Below, one piece after another: positions 1 through 9,500 of a stretch of DNA of 36,550 nt. The stretch comes from an uncultured Ruminococcus sp. (GTDB lineage: Bacteria > Bacillota > Clostridia > Oscillospirales > Acutalibacteraceae), in the NCBI GenBank assembly GCA_905234015.1, contig CAJOFK010000020.1, forward strand, positions 1 to 36,550, given 5' to 3'. The notes under the pieces are model-generated. The model was given only the letters and a program-made list of their open reading frames with translations. It was not told the origin of the DNA and searched no databases. The stretch's first letter is position 1. Each line of letters starts with the position of its first letter. The position numbers and the translations under genes were made by a program.

Positions 1-25
1 TGACACCCCTCGAAAAGAGATGTCA
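1..25. other. Small hairpin at window edge
   Basis: TGACA at the first base pairs with TGTCA at 21-25, with an inner CTC/GAG pairing. No clear T-tract follows. It may be the tail of a terminator for a gene outside the window, but too little is visible to decide. Confidence 0.25.
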
Positions 26-217
26 GTATTTTGCTTAATTCTTTAATTCTGCCATAACACGCCGTTTTTTGTGTTGTCTACACAATTTGGGGCGGTTCAA
101 TTTCGCGGCAGCCTTTGAACAATTAATTATTTAATGTCACAAATTTCTTTTTTCAGGGTTATAGATTATAGAAAGGTGATTTGGTGCCGGATTTTAAACC
201 GAACCCGAAATTTCTAA

Positions 218-276
218 CCGCTTTTAAGCGGCGACGGCTTTTGAGCCGTATACGCCTTATTTGCCCACGGTAAGGC
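218..276 (+). promoter_or_regulatory. Three consecutive hairpins in the serpin leader
   Basis: Three adjacent perfect inverted repeats lie upstream of the serpin start: CCGCT/AGCGG (218-222 with 227-231), ACGGCT/AGCCGT (234-239 with 244-249) and GCCTTA/TAAGGC (254-259 with 271-276). They end about 25 bases before the ribosome binding site. This suggests a structured 5' untranslated leader. I could not match it to a known riboswitch class. The rest of the first 300 bases shows no gene and no clear sigma-A promoter; a weak inverted repeat GTTCAA/TTGAAC sits at 95-120. Confidence 0.45.
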
Positions 277-312
277 TGTATGAACCTGTAATTTTTTGTG
301 GGAGGAAAGGCT

Positions 313-1824
313 GTGGCGATTATTATGAAAAAATTTTTATGTGTTATAATTTCTGCCGTTATGATATGCGGTATCTTTACCTCGATGCCGTCAAGCGTTT
401 TTGCCGCTAAGAAAAAGGCAATCCGCCTAAAAAAATCATCCGCTACAATTAACATAACTCTTGATAACGGAAAGCAAAAATACGGCTCAACAAATATTAA
501 GCTTAAGAAGCTTAAGGGCGTTAAAATTAAAAAAACAACCTATAAAAGCAGTAATAAGGATGTCGCAAAGGTAAATAAAAAGGGTAAGGTTACAGCCGTA
601 AAAAAGGGTAGTGCGACTGTTACGGTTAAGGTAAAATATAAATATAAAAAGAAAACCTGCACGAAAAACCTTAAGTTTAAGGTTAAGGTTAAAAATATAA
701 GCGGATTTTTAAGAAGACTTACCGCTTTCTCAAATAAGCTTTATAATATGTCCGCTAAAAAGGGCACAAAGAATTTTACAATGTCCCCGGTTTCGGTATA
801 TATGGCGCTTTCTATGCTGTATTACTCCGGCGACGATAACGTGAAAAATGATATTAAAGAGCTCTGCAATATGACCGACAGCGATTTTTCGGAGTCGGGA
901 AATCTCTTTAAAAAGCTCAATAAGCAGTATAAGGACTACAACGGAAACGTTGCGGCTCAGCTTAATCTTACGAACTCAATATGGTTTGATAAGAACGAAA
1001 CGCTTCTTCCCGAGGGACTTGAAAAGCTCGAAAAAGAGCTTTACTGCGACGCGTTCTCAACCTCATTCAGGGATAATAACACCGCCGCAAATAAGGAAAT
1101 ACGCGAGTTTATTAAGGAAAAGACCAACGGTCTTATCGACAGGGACTTTAACTTAACTCCCGAAACCCTGATGGCGCTTATAAATACCCTGTACTTTAAG
1201 GATGTATGGGCGGACGGAAGTGAGCTCGATACTCAAAAAAGAGAATTTAAAGCAGACGGAAAAACTAAAAAAATTGATTTCCTCGAAGGCCGTTACAGCG
1301 AGGGCAGAGTTCAGGAAACCGATACCGCCGAATACTTCTACGCTGTAACCGAGCACGGCTATAAAATCAAGTTTATTCTTCCGAAAAACGGCTGCTCGCT
1401 GAGCGAGGCGATGTCTCCCGAGAATCTTAATAAGATAAACAACCGTACCGATTATAAGTTTAAGAACGGAAACACCGAGCATTTTACACGCTGTATTTTC
1501 CCGTCGTTCAAGATTGAAAGCGAAACTCCGCTTAAGGATATTTTAGGCGAAAACGGTTATCTTAAAAACGCGTTTTATGAGTTCAGCTCTCCGCTTACCG
1601 AGAAGAAGCTTTGCGTTTCCGATATTAAGCATAATACGGTAATCGACGTCAATAAAAAGGGCGTTGAGGGAGCTGCCGTAACAGTTATCGCAATGAAATG
1701 CGCAAGTGCTCTCGTAACGACAAAAAGAGTGTACCACGATTTCGTACTGGACAAAAACTTCGGTTTCATCGTTACCGATTCAAGCGGAGTAATCCTCTTT
1801 GAAGGACAGGTCAACGAGCCCTGA
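313..1824 (+). CDS. Secreted serpin with N-terminal Ig-like (BIG2) domain
   Basis: Serine/cysteine protease inhibitor of the serpin family, predicted to be exported. The GTG start at 313 is chosen because GGAGG at 301-305 lies 7 bases upstream; ATG 325 is also possible. From GTG the protein has 503 residues: signal peptide (about 1-31, ending SSVFA), a very Lys-rich BIG2-like Ig domain (about 32-125), then the serpin fold. The reactive-centre hinge is readable at residues 450-457 (GVEGAAVT, compare GTEAAAAT), and the C-terminus carries the expected FGFIV and LFEGQV strands. Counting P15 from Gly450 puts P1-P1' near Ala464-Ser465, preceded by Lys-Cys. A small-residue P1 would fit an elastase-like target, as for the gut siropins of [Eubacterium] siraeum, but this is inference. 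The gene is monocistronic, with a terminator at 1862-1899 shared with the convergent AraC gene. Confidence 0.9.
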   Translation: MAIIMKKFLCVIISAVMICGIFTSMPSSVFAAKKKAIRLKKSSATINITLDNGKQKYGSTNIKLKKLKGVKIKKTTYKSSNKDVAKVNKKGKVTAVKKGSATVTVKVKYKYKKKTCTKNLKFKVKVKNISGFLRRLTAFSNKLYNMSAKKGTKNFTMSPVSVYMALSMLYYSGDDNVKNDIKELCNMTDSDFSESGNLFKKLNKQYKDYNGNVAAQLNLTNSIWFDKNETLLPEGLEKLEKELYCDAFSTSFRDNNTAANKEIREFIKEKTNGLIDRDFNLTPETLMALINTLYFKDVWADGSELDTQKREFKADGKTKKIDFLEGRYSEGRVQETDTAEYFYAVTEHGYKIKFILPKNGCSLSEAMSPENLNKINNRTDYKFKNGNTEHFTRCIFPSFKIESETPLKDILGENGYLKNAFYEFSSPLTEKKLCVSDIKHNTVIDVNKKGVEGAAVTVIAMKCASALVTTKRVYHDFVLDKNFGFIVTDSSGVILFEGQVNEP

Positions 1825-1861
1825 ATATAAGTATATTGACTCCGTTTTTAAGCGAAAATGA

Positions 1862-1905
1862 AAACACCGTGAATTCCTTATGAGGGATTCACGGTGTTTA
1901 TCTTA
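1862..1905. terminator. Bidirectional terminator, serpin / AraC
   Basis: AAACACCGTGAAT (1862-1874) pairs with ATTCACGGTGTTT (1887-1899), followed by a T-rich stretch on the + strand and preceded by A-rich sequence for the - strand. It sits between two convergent genes. Confidence 0.8.
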
Positions 1906-1913
1906 TATGATAA

Positions 1914-2780
1914 TCACTTGTTTTTTATTTGAAATGCCTTAGGTGTCATTTTATACTTATCTTTGAAAGAACGGGTAAAATAGGATAAATTATTAAATCC
2001 GACAGAAAATGCTATTTCGGATATTCGTGCATTTGTATTCCTGATTTTTTCTGCAGCGCGCTCTAAGCGAAAGTCTTTTAAGTATTGTGTGAACGAACTG
2101 CCTGTAAGCTGGCGGAATATTTTAGAAAAGTAACTTTCGGAAAAATTACTCATCTCAGCCGCTTGAGCTACGGTGATATGGTCGCTGTAATTTGTTTCAA
2201 TGAACAGGAGGGATTTTTTCAGCTTTCGAAAGAAGTCGCTTTCGGTTTTTTCAATGTCCTCAGCTTTTGTGCAGTTGTTTTTAATAATATGCATTATTTC
2301 GAGCAAGCGGGCTTTAATTAATAATTCGTTTTTATCTCCGTAAGGCCAATTCAGGTCAGTAAGACTTTTAATAACCGGCTCCAGTTCGTTTCTTAAGGGA
2401 TTTGATAAATCTATATATTCGGGCATAATCAGATTCCTTTCGTAAATCGGATCCAGATATTTTTTTCTGCATATGTTTTCCGAACCTCCCGAAAGCATCG
2501 AGAATCTGAATAAAATATTAAAATAGATTGCATGCGTTTCGCTTACCTGACGAATGGCGTGGATGGACTGGGGATGAATAAGAGCAATTTCGTTTTTTGA
2601 TACGGTATATTCGTTGCTTTGGATAGTGAGCCGGATTTTTCCCTCGATGACATATATTATTTCCATTTCTTCATGCCAATGTAGGGGAAATCCGTTAAGT
2701 TCCTCAGGTAAAACCGAATAGTAAACAATAAACGGAAAATCGGTTTTTCCGTGCAGCTTTGTTTCAAGATACGCGTTCAT
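1914..2780 (-). CDS. AraC-family transcriptional regulator with cupin sensor
   Basis: Transcription factor of 288 residues. The N-terminal half (about 1-150) is a cupin-like sensor (FPLHWHEEMEIIYVIEGK resembles the HxH...E cupin motif typical of AraC regulators of sugar use). The C-terminal about 100 residues form the paired helix-turn-helix domain, with ITVAQAAEMSNFSESYFSKIF as first helix pair and ISEIAFSVGFNNLSYFTRSF as the diagnostic second motif. The ATG has an AAGGTGA ribosome binding site 5 bases upstream. It is divergent from the CotH gene, so either that gene or itself is the first place to look for targets. The ligand is unknown; a sugar is a family-based guess. Confidence 0.9.
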   Translation of the reverse strand: MNAYLETKLHGKTDFPFIVYYSVLPEELNGFPLHWHEEMEIIYVIEGKIRLTIQSNEYTVSKNEIALIHPQSIHAIRQVSETHAIYFNILFRFSMLSGGSENICRKKYLDPIYERNLIMPEYIDLSNPLRNELEPVIKSLTDLNWPYGDKNELLIKARLLEIMHIIKNNCTKAEDIEKTESDFFRKLKKSLLFIETNYSDHITVAQAAEMSNFSESYFSKIFRQLTGSSFTQYLKDFRLERAAEKIRNTNARISEIAFSVGFNNLSYFTRSFKDKYKMTPKAFQIKNK

Positions 2781-2836
2781 AAATCACCTTGCAAAAGAAT
2801 TGTTTTGTGTTAAAAATAAAGTAGGATAATGATTGT

Positions 2837-2865
2837 ATTATACACTAAAAAATCGTATAATGCAA
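2837..2865 (-). promoter_or_regulatory. Sigma-A promoter for the AraC gene
   Basis: On the minus strand TTGCAT (2860-2865) and TATAAT (2837-2842) are separated by 17 bases. An inverted repeat CACTAAA (2843-2849) / TTTAGTG (2871-2877) brackets the core promoter and could be an operator. Confidence 0.65.
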
Positions 2866-3001
2866 TTAGATTTAGTGCAATATTATAAAAATGTATGCAT
2901 TAAACCGATTTTGAGACTGAATGAAACTAAGCGCCTGAAAATCCGGGCGAAGTTTAAGGTGAAGTTTTAAAAATTTATAATACGGAGGTTTAGGGTTTCT
3001 T

Positions 3002-5257
3002 ATGAAAAAAACAATTTCTATTTTTCTTTCGGTATTATTGCTCATATCTGCCGTTTCGACGGCGACGTTCTGTGCCGAGGAAACAAAAACAATTTCGTTT
3101 AAAACTGCCGAAGCGCTCTACGCTCACGCTGTTGAGGGCTCCTCAGACGTTGAAGCGTGGCAGATGTGGCAGTGTATTCATGATGAGGACTACTTAACCG
3201 TGAATCCTCAAAACAAGTATTTCTTCCTGCCCTCATCGGTCAGCTTAGATAAGGTCGATATCTATAACGCCTACTCCGAGGCTGTTTCAGTGAACTCAAC
3301 CGAGATTGCGCCGGGTAAAATTGCCGCGGTTTCCTTTAAGGAGGGCGAAAAATACGAGGTAAAAGCAGGAAAATCCACCTATACCCTCGAATTTCTTAAA
3401 TCCTCGGCGGAAGCTGCGATTTACGTAAACAACAGCGACGCCGACGGCAAGGGCACCGCCCTTATGGATTATCTTAATTCCGATAAATCCCTCAGCGCCA
3501 AGGCTTCCGGAGCGATAGTAACTCCCGACGGAAAGATAGATAATACCGCCGTTAAGAAGATTAAAGGCAGAGGCAATACGACCTGGGCAAAAGCTAAAAA
3601 GCCTTATAATATAACGTATAACTCAAACGTCAGCGTTGCGGGAATGACTAAGGCTAAAAAGTTCTCCCTGCTTGCGAATTATCAGGATGACTCCCTTTCG
3701 AGGAACCGTTTCCTCTACGACCTTTCCGACGCGGCAGGAATGCCCTATGCTTCGGATTCCCGTTATGTAGATTTCTACTCAAACGGCTATTACTGGGGTT
3801 CGTATCAGCTTACCGAGAAAATTGAGGTAGGTAAAAATACCGTAGTTCCCGATTTTGGGGAGGACGATTACCTCAACGAGGACGGTACCGTAAAAGAGGA
3901 CTTCCCGTTCTTATGCGAGGTTGATTCCGGAGCGACTAAGGGCGAGGATTACTTCGTAACCGTTTCAGGTCAGAAAATCACAATTAAGGCTCCCGAGCTT
4001 GAGGAAGGCGATAAGGGCTACAGCGAGGTTGCGTCGTATGTATCTAAGAAATTCGGTGATTTCTACAGCGCAACCAGAAGTAAGACCGAGGATTATTCCG
4101 CTTATGCAGACGTCGATTCTCTCGCTTCGATTTACCTCATAAACGAGCTCGGAAAGAACTGGGACGCAGGCGTATCAAGTCTCTATTTCGTTTATAAGCC
4201 CGATAAAGACGGTAAGTATAAGTTCTACGCGTCACCCGTTTGGGATTACGATAACTCCCTCGGAAACGCAAAAGGAATCGCGAACGAGCTTAAAAGTATC
4301 GGCGTAAGCGATTACGAGAAATATACCGGCTGGTGGTGTAAGTATAAGGGCAAGAGCGGCAACACAAAAACCTCGTCAAATATTATGAACCGCTTTGCGT
4401 ATAACGCACCTCTGCTCGAAAGAGCAAAAAAGCTGTGGTTTGAAAAGTTCGTACCCGCGATTGAGCATTTCTCGGGTGAAAAGTACAGCGAGGAAATAGA
4501 CAAGGAGCTCTATACCGCGGACGAGTACTATAATCTCTTAAGCAAGAGCGCCGAAAACAACTACAAGAGCGGCTGGCTGCTCAATACCGGTAGCTGGATT
4601 GCGGACCATTCAAGTATGACGGAAGCGTCCTTCGATAACGAAAAGAAGGTTTATTCGGTAAATAAATACGCAACCGCGTACAGCAGCGACTTTACGGGTA
4701 TGTACGATTATGCCCGCGACTGGATGATTAACCGCGCGGCGTGGCTCTCGAAGGAGATGTCCGATACTCCCGTTGAGGAGAAGGTTGTTGATAACGGCAC
4801 TCCCGAAAAGGCGGAGCTTTCCGCTAAAGCGGTCTCAGTGAAGGCAGGAGGAGTTAAAAAGCTCACCGTAAAGAACGCTGAGGCAGTAAGCTGGAAGAGC
4901 TCAAAGCCGAAAACAGCTAAGGTTAAAGACGGAAAAATTACCGCGCTTAAGAAGGGCACGGCAACAATTACCGTTAAGCTCGATAACGGAGAGAGCCTGA
5001 GCTGTACGGTAAAGGTAACTTCCTCGCCGAAGCTCTCAAAGAAGTCCGTAACGGTTAAAAAGAACAGGACAAAAACCGTGAAAATTAAAGGTAAGGCTAA
5101 GGGTGTTAATAACAAGTACAAGAATACTAAGTACGCAAAAATCACCTCTAAGAAATCCGCTAAAACCTTAAAGGTTAAGGGACTGAAGAAGGGTAAAACT
5201 ACTCTTAAGATTACCGTAAACGGCGTTAAGCTGAAATTAAAAGTTAACGTAAAATAA
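3002..5257 (+). CDS. Secreted CotH-kinase-family protein with C-terminal Ig-like domains
   Basis: Exported protein of 751 residues. A signal peptide (about 1-25, ending TFCA) is followed by an N-terminal domain and the CotH domain. Signatures are GRGNTTW (about 188-195), the SLLANYQDDSLSRN and YWGSYQLTEKIE segments, and WDYDNSLG (414-421), which matches the WDxD metal/active-site region of the CotH family. CotH of Bacillus is an atypical protein kinase acting on spore-coat proteins; in gut Firmicutes such domains are common on extracellular proteins of unknown substrate. The C-terminal about 150 residues (from about 600) are two extremely Lys-rich BIG2-like Ig domains and carry no LPXTG or dockerin. 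GGAGG at 2984-2988 lies 13 bases before the ATG. The terminator at 5261-5289 is shared with the convergent hydrolase gene. Confidence 0.88.
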   Translation: MKKTISIFLSVLLLISAVSTATFCAEETKTISFKTAEALYAHAVEGSSDVEAWQMWQCIHDEDYLTVNPQNKYFFLPSSVSLDKVDIYNAYSEAVSVNSTEIAPGKIAAVSFKEGEKYEVKAGKSTYTLEFLKSSAEAAIYVNNSDADGKGTALMDYLNSDKSLSAKASGAIVTPDGKIDNTAVKKIKGRGNTTWAKAKKPYNITYNSNVSVAGMTKAKKFSLLANYQDDSLSRNRFLYDLSDAAGMPYASDSRYVDFYSNGYYWGSYQLTEKIEVGKNTVVPDFGEDDYLNEDGTVKEDFPFLCEVDSGATKGEDYFVTVSGQKITIKAPELEEGDKGYSEVASYVSKKFGDFYSATRSKTEDYSAYADVDSLASIYLINELGKNWDAGVSSLYFVYKPDKDGKYKFYASPVWDYDNSLGNAKGIANELKSIGVSDYEKYTGWWCKYKGKSGNTKTSSNIMNRFAYNAPLLERAKKLWFEKFVPAIEHFSGEKYSEEIDKELYTADEYYNLLSKSAENNYKSGWLLNTGSWIADHSSMTEASFDNEKKVYSVNKYATAYSSDFTGMYDYARDWMINRAAWLSKEMSDTPVEEKVVDNGTPEKAELSAKAVSVKAGGVKKLTVKNAEAVSWKSSKPKTAKVKDGKITALKKGTATITVKLDNGESLSCTVKVTSSPKLSKKSVTVKKNRTKTVKIKGKAKGVNNKYKNTKYAKITSKKSAKTLKVKGLKKGKTTLKITVNGVKLKLKVNVK

Positions 5258-5260
5258 TCA

Positions 5261-5300
5261 TAAAGCGGTCGGGTTAACCGGCCGCTTTAATCATTTTTAT
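5261..5300. terminator. Bidirectional terminator, CotH gene / Mbeg1-like gene
   Basis: TAAAGCGGTCGG (5261-5272) pairs with CCGGCCGCTTTA (5278-5289, one G-T pair), followed by an AT-rich stretch with TTTTT. The hairpin overlaps the stop codon of the minus-strand gene (5274-5276). Confidence 0.7.
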
Positions 5301-6329
5301 CGGATTGAGCGTTAAGCTCTTGAAAGCCTTTTTAAATGTGCCGGTTATTATACCGCGCTCGGGCTTTTTTAGCCTTGAAAACGAATAAACGACGGAGAAG
5401 GGATTCCTTAAAATATCGTCAAAATTATCCATTCCCGTTTCGTAAAACATCTTAAACAGCGACCTTATAAACTCCGTCTTTTCGCCCGCGCTTAATGAGC
5501 CGGTGAAGCGGCGGAGAGCCTTTTCTATATATATACTCGAAAGCGTGCGGCGGTTCAAATAAATAAAATCCCTGTCCGGAATTTCCCACGTCGTTATGTC
5601 GTGCTGAAACAATCCCATAGCGCGGCTTTTTATAACGGAATAGTTCTCGTCCTCCCTGAGCATCATCCCGAAAACCGACGCGGAGGGTATGAAAACGCGG
5701 TACTTTTCCGAGTAAAGAGGTATGCTCAGGGACGGACCGTCAAAGTTATAAACTTCTTTTATACGTTTCTTTAAATCGCTGCTGCAATACTGCGCGGCGT
5801 AAAGCGCGAGGTTTCCGCCCTTGGAGTGACCGCCTAATATATATTGTATATCCTCTCTTGAAACGCAGGAAAAATACTTCAGCGCGCTCAGCTGAGAGGG
5901 GAGCGCGCTCATACTGTAAAGCGAAAAATCTTCCTTCCAGCCGGTTACGGAATGGTCGGTGCCGCGGTAGGATATAAAGCTCAGCTTTTCATTTATTTCA
6001 ACCGTAAGCGCGCAGAACTGTTTTATTTCATCCTCGGCCGTTTCATCCGCAAAGCTTGAGAGCTTTAATTTTTTATATCGTACGCACGACGCGAGCGCCT
6101 TAAACAGCCTCGGGTCGTTTTTCCATATAACGGTACGGCTGTTTTTCGTGCGGGAGTAAAGCGCATACGCTTTTTCTAAGGTTATACTGCGGTCGGGCGA
6201 CTGAGGTACAATCCCCTTTAAATCAAGATATGAGAGCTGAGAGAGAATCAGTGCGTCAATTCTGCTAAACTGTATTTTGCAAAACGGAGCCTTTCCGTAT
6301 ATGCGCAGATACCCGAAAATATCAGACAT
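5274..6329 (-). CDS. Mbeg1-like / DUF2974 alpha/beta-hydrolase
   Basis: Predicted cytoplasmic alpha/beta-hydrolase-fold protein of 351 residues. The nucleophile elbow reads GGHSKGGNLALYAA, the Ser-containing signature of the DUF2974/Mbeg1-like family. SYRGTDHSVTGWKEDF upstream of it is the conserved strand before the elbow, seen also in lipase-3-like enzymes. There is no signal peptide. The ATG at 6329 is preferred over an in-frame upstream Met at 6380 because AGGAAG lies about 8 bases before it. The substrate is unknown; a lipase/esterase role is family-level inference. It is monocistronic. Confidence 0.8.
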   Translation of the reverse strand: MSDIFGYLRIYGKAPFCKIQFSRIDALILSQLSYLDLKGIVPQSPDRSITLEKAYALYSRTKNSRTVIWKNDPRLFKALASCVRYKKLKLSSFADETAEDEIKQFCALTVEINEKLSFISYRGTDHSVTGWKEDFSLYSMSALPSQLSALKYFSCVSREDIQYILGGHSKGGNLALYAAQYCSSDLKKRIKEVYNFDGPSLSIPLYSEKYRVFIPSASVFGMMLREDENYSVIKSRAMGLFQHDITTWEIPDRDFIYLNRRTLSSIYIEKALRRFTGSLSAGEKTEFIRSLFKMFYETGMDNFDDILRNPFSVVYSFSRLKKPERGIITGTFKKAFKSLTLNPIKMIKAAG

Positions 6330-6427
6330 TATTCCACTTCCTTTATTACTGTATATGCTCATTATAAGTGACAAAAACACGAAAAAAAAGGGCTGTAAAA
6401 GGATTTACCACCCGATGTAAGCAAATA

Positions 6428-6456
6428 TTGACAAAAAAACACCGCGTTGTTAATAT
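6428..6456 (+). promoter_or_regulatory. Near-consensus sigma-A promoter for the fibro-slime gene
   Basis: TTGACA (6428-6433), 17-base spacer, TAATAT (6451-6456). This is the strongest promoter-like sequence in the window and implies a 5' leader of about 120 bases. Confidence 0.75.
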
Positions 6457-6516
6457 ATCTTTAGGGCAATTTTCTTTTAAATAATTCTAAAAAAGAAAAT
6501 TAAATGTGAAAAAATT

Positions 6517-6525
6517 TGATATAAT
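6517..6525 (+). promoter_or_regulatory. Second, extended -10 promoter for the fibro-slime gene
   Basis: TGATATAAT is an extended -10 element without a recognisable -35. It lies about 60 bases before the start codon, downstream of the first promoter, suggesting tandem promoters. The same nine bases recur before the PAP2 gene at 11136. Confidence 0.45.
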
Positions 6526-6581
6526 CAAGCCGAAAATATAGTGGAGTACTTTGCGGTCACTTCACGCAGGAGGGAAAAGTT

Positions 6582-9500
6582 TTGAAACATTTTTCTGAGA
6601 AACACGGCTTTTTAAGAAAAAGAGCGCTTCCTATGCTCTTAGCCGTACTCATGATTGCGACGACTGTATCCGTTTCCGGCTTCAGCGCGTTCGCTTTAGG
6701 CGAGGACAGGGTACCCGTAGGTACAGGAGCTCAGTCAAAGGCTGACGACGCCTTCTGGGTAAACGCTACTTACTTTGATTACCTTTCCGACGCTGAAATG
6801 ACAGGCGGATGGTTAAACCCCATTCAGGCAGGTACAGGCTATAACGGTGCCGAGGATAACTGGTACTCGTTTAAGAACTTCAACAACTTTGTAAGCTCTA
6901 ACGCCGGTACATGGTCAACCCCGCTTTACCTGGGTAACTTCTGTAACAACCACGACGCCTATCCCTATAACATAGACTCGACAGGTCACGTTACGGGACA
7001 GACAACTCACGCAGGTCCTTTTGATACTGCTAAGCAGGGTTTATCCAACTTCAGCTATCTCGTAAACAATTCAAACTCCTTAAAGGATTACCACACTTCG
7101 TTAAAGGGAATTGCTTCCAATAAACTGAAGGACGGTACTCTTCAGGGCAACAACGATCAGAAGATGATTTACTTCGATAAGGATCAGCTCGGAAGCGACG
7201 CTAAGGTGTTTGATTCATACTTCCCGTTCCGCTCAAGTCAGAACGGTAAGGTTACAACCTACTCCTTTGATTCACAGGGCGCTAAGGATAACGTATACTT
7301 CGACTGGGACGGTACAACCCCGAAGGCTGTAAACTACGGCCAGGGCACCACCTACGGAGTTGAGGACGGCCTTAAGTACTTTATGAATCCCGATGAGGTT
7401 TATGACGAAACAGGAAAGCCCTATAAGGACGGTACCTACTACGGAATCTATCCGTTTAACAACTCCGCCGCTACTAAAGCCGGCAGAGGCGGTAACGATA
7501 ACCTCGACCACGGTTTCGGTATAAAGATGGATATGGACTTTAAGGTTCCGAAGGACGGTCTCCTCGAGGACGGTTCTCCCGTTAAGTTTACTTATACAGG
7601 CGACGACGACCTTTGGGTATATATCTCAAAGCGCGACGGCAGCGAGTCTCAGCTCGTGCTCGACCTCGGCGGCAACCATAAGAAGGCTTCCGGTTCAATC
7701 GACTTCAGCACAATGACAGCTACAGCCGATAAGACAGCTCACGTTACCGATAAAAACGATAGCAAGGGTCTCTATATCTACGATAAGTTCGGCTGGGGCA
7801 GCAATATGAAGGTTCACGCCTGGGGCAACGGCCACGGCGGCGAATGGTTCGACGTTACTAAGTGCGAAGGATATCCCGTAGCTAACGGCGAGGGCGGCTC
7901 AAAGGTTGACGTATATTATGTATCGTCCGATACAACAGGCTCCGGCGGAGCTAAGCTCGGCGATATGAAGTATTTCTCCGTTACTAAGGCTTTAGACGAC
8001 TGGTCTCAGACTCCTAAGTACAACGGTTCCGAAAGCGCTGAAATCGAGAATACCGCAGCTGCAACCGAAAGCGGTAACGGCGACGCTAAGGCGGGCGTTG
8101 TTTCCGAGCGTCTTAATAAGATGACCTACAGCGATAACCCCGCGTACAACCTCGGCGGTACCGTAACACCTCAGGTTGACGGCGCAAGCGAAACAACAAG
8201 CTTCGGCTTCGTTCCCACAATGGGTACATACCAGACTCTCGACCCGAACGAAGTTTATCATATGACTATCTTCTATATGGAGAGAGGCGAAATCGAGTCC
8301 AACTGCAGTATGGCGTTCACAATGACTCCTGCTACAAACGAGCTCGAGGTAACTAACGAGGTTAAAATCGAGGGACTTAATCCGTCTCCCGAATTCAAGA
8401 CCGATGTTGATAGTAAAATCAAGAACGAATCCTTCCACTATGACGTAACAGACGGCACTACTCCTCTTGACGCCGACCTTAAGGACGGCGAGAGAACCGA
8501 GGATAAGTTTGATAATAAATATCCTCTTAACAGCAAGATTACCGTCAAGGAAACTTATGATTCAAACTTCACCTACACCACTGACTGGACTGTTGTAGAC
8601 GTAGACGACAGCGAGAACGTAGTAGCTAAGAGCCCCGATAATACCGACTCAAAGGATACCGACGAATTCGATTTCAAGAATAAAAATGAAGCAATCGAAT
8701 ATGCCAATATGAGAGTTGATTATGTAAACGTGGCTAAATGCGCTCCGCTTACTGTTGAGAAGAAGATTGTTACCGCTAACGGGGATCCGTCAAGCGATAA
8801 GGACGAGTTCACCTTTACTATGAAGGTTGATATCAACGGCGGCACAAGCTATAAGGCATATCCGCTTACCTATAAGGTAAACGGCTCTACGGAAAAGACT
8901 ATGGGTGCAGACGGTTCATTCAGCTTTGACTCAAGCGATACAATTACTGTTGAAGGTCTCCCCGTAGGTTCAACATATCAGCTCACTGAGACTGATAAGG
9001 AAGGCTATACAGCGGAAACAAACCCTGTAACAGGTAAGATTGCCGCGTCCGACAACAAGGCTTCCTTTACTAATAAGCAGGATCCCACCGAGCCTCCTAC
9101 AACTGAAGCTCCTACAACCGAGCCTCCTACAACAGAACCTCCCACAACGGAGCCCCCCACAACCACAGCTCCTGCTACAACAGAGGCGACAGAAGAAACA
9201 ACGGAAGCTCCTACAACCGAGCCTACTACCGCTCCTCCCACAACCGAGCCTCCTACAACTGAGCCCCCGACAACCACAGCACCTCCTGCTACAGCTGCTC
9301 CTCAGACTCAGCCTCCCGAAACTCTCCCCGTAACCGAGCCGGCTACCGAGCAGGAACCCGCTCCCGAAATCAGCAAGAAGATTGTTAACTCCAAGCTCAC
9401 CGATACATATACAACAGCAGCTCTCAACGAGACCGTAACCTTCGGACTCACAGCCAAGAGATGCGGTACTTCTACAAGAAAGCTCAACGGCTTTACTATC

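Noticed and set aside
9005-9277. Long minus-strand open frames over the PT linkers (also at 21498-22010)
   Set aside because: They arise from the repetitive Thr/Pro codons on the opposite strand and encode Val/Ser low-complexity sequence without start signals.
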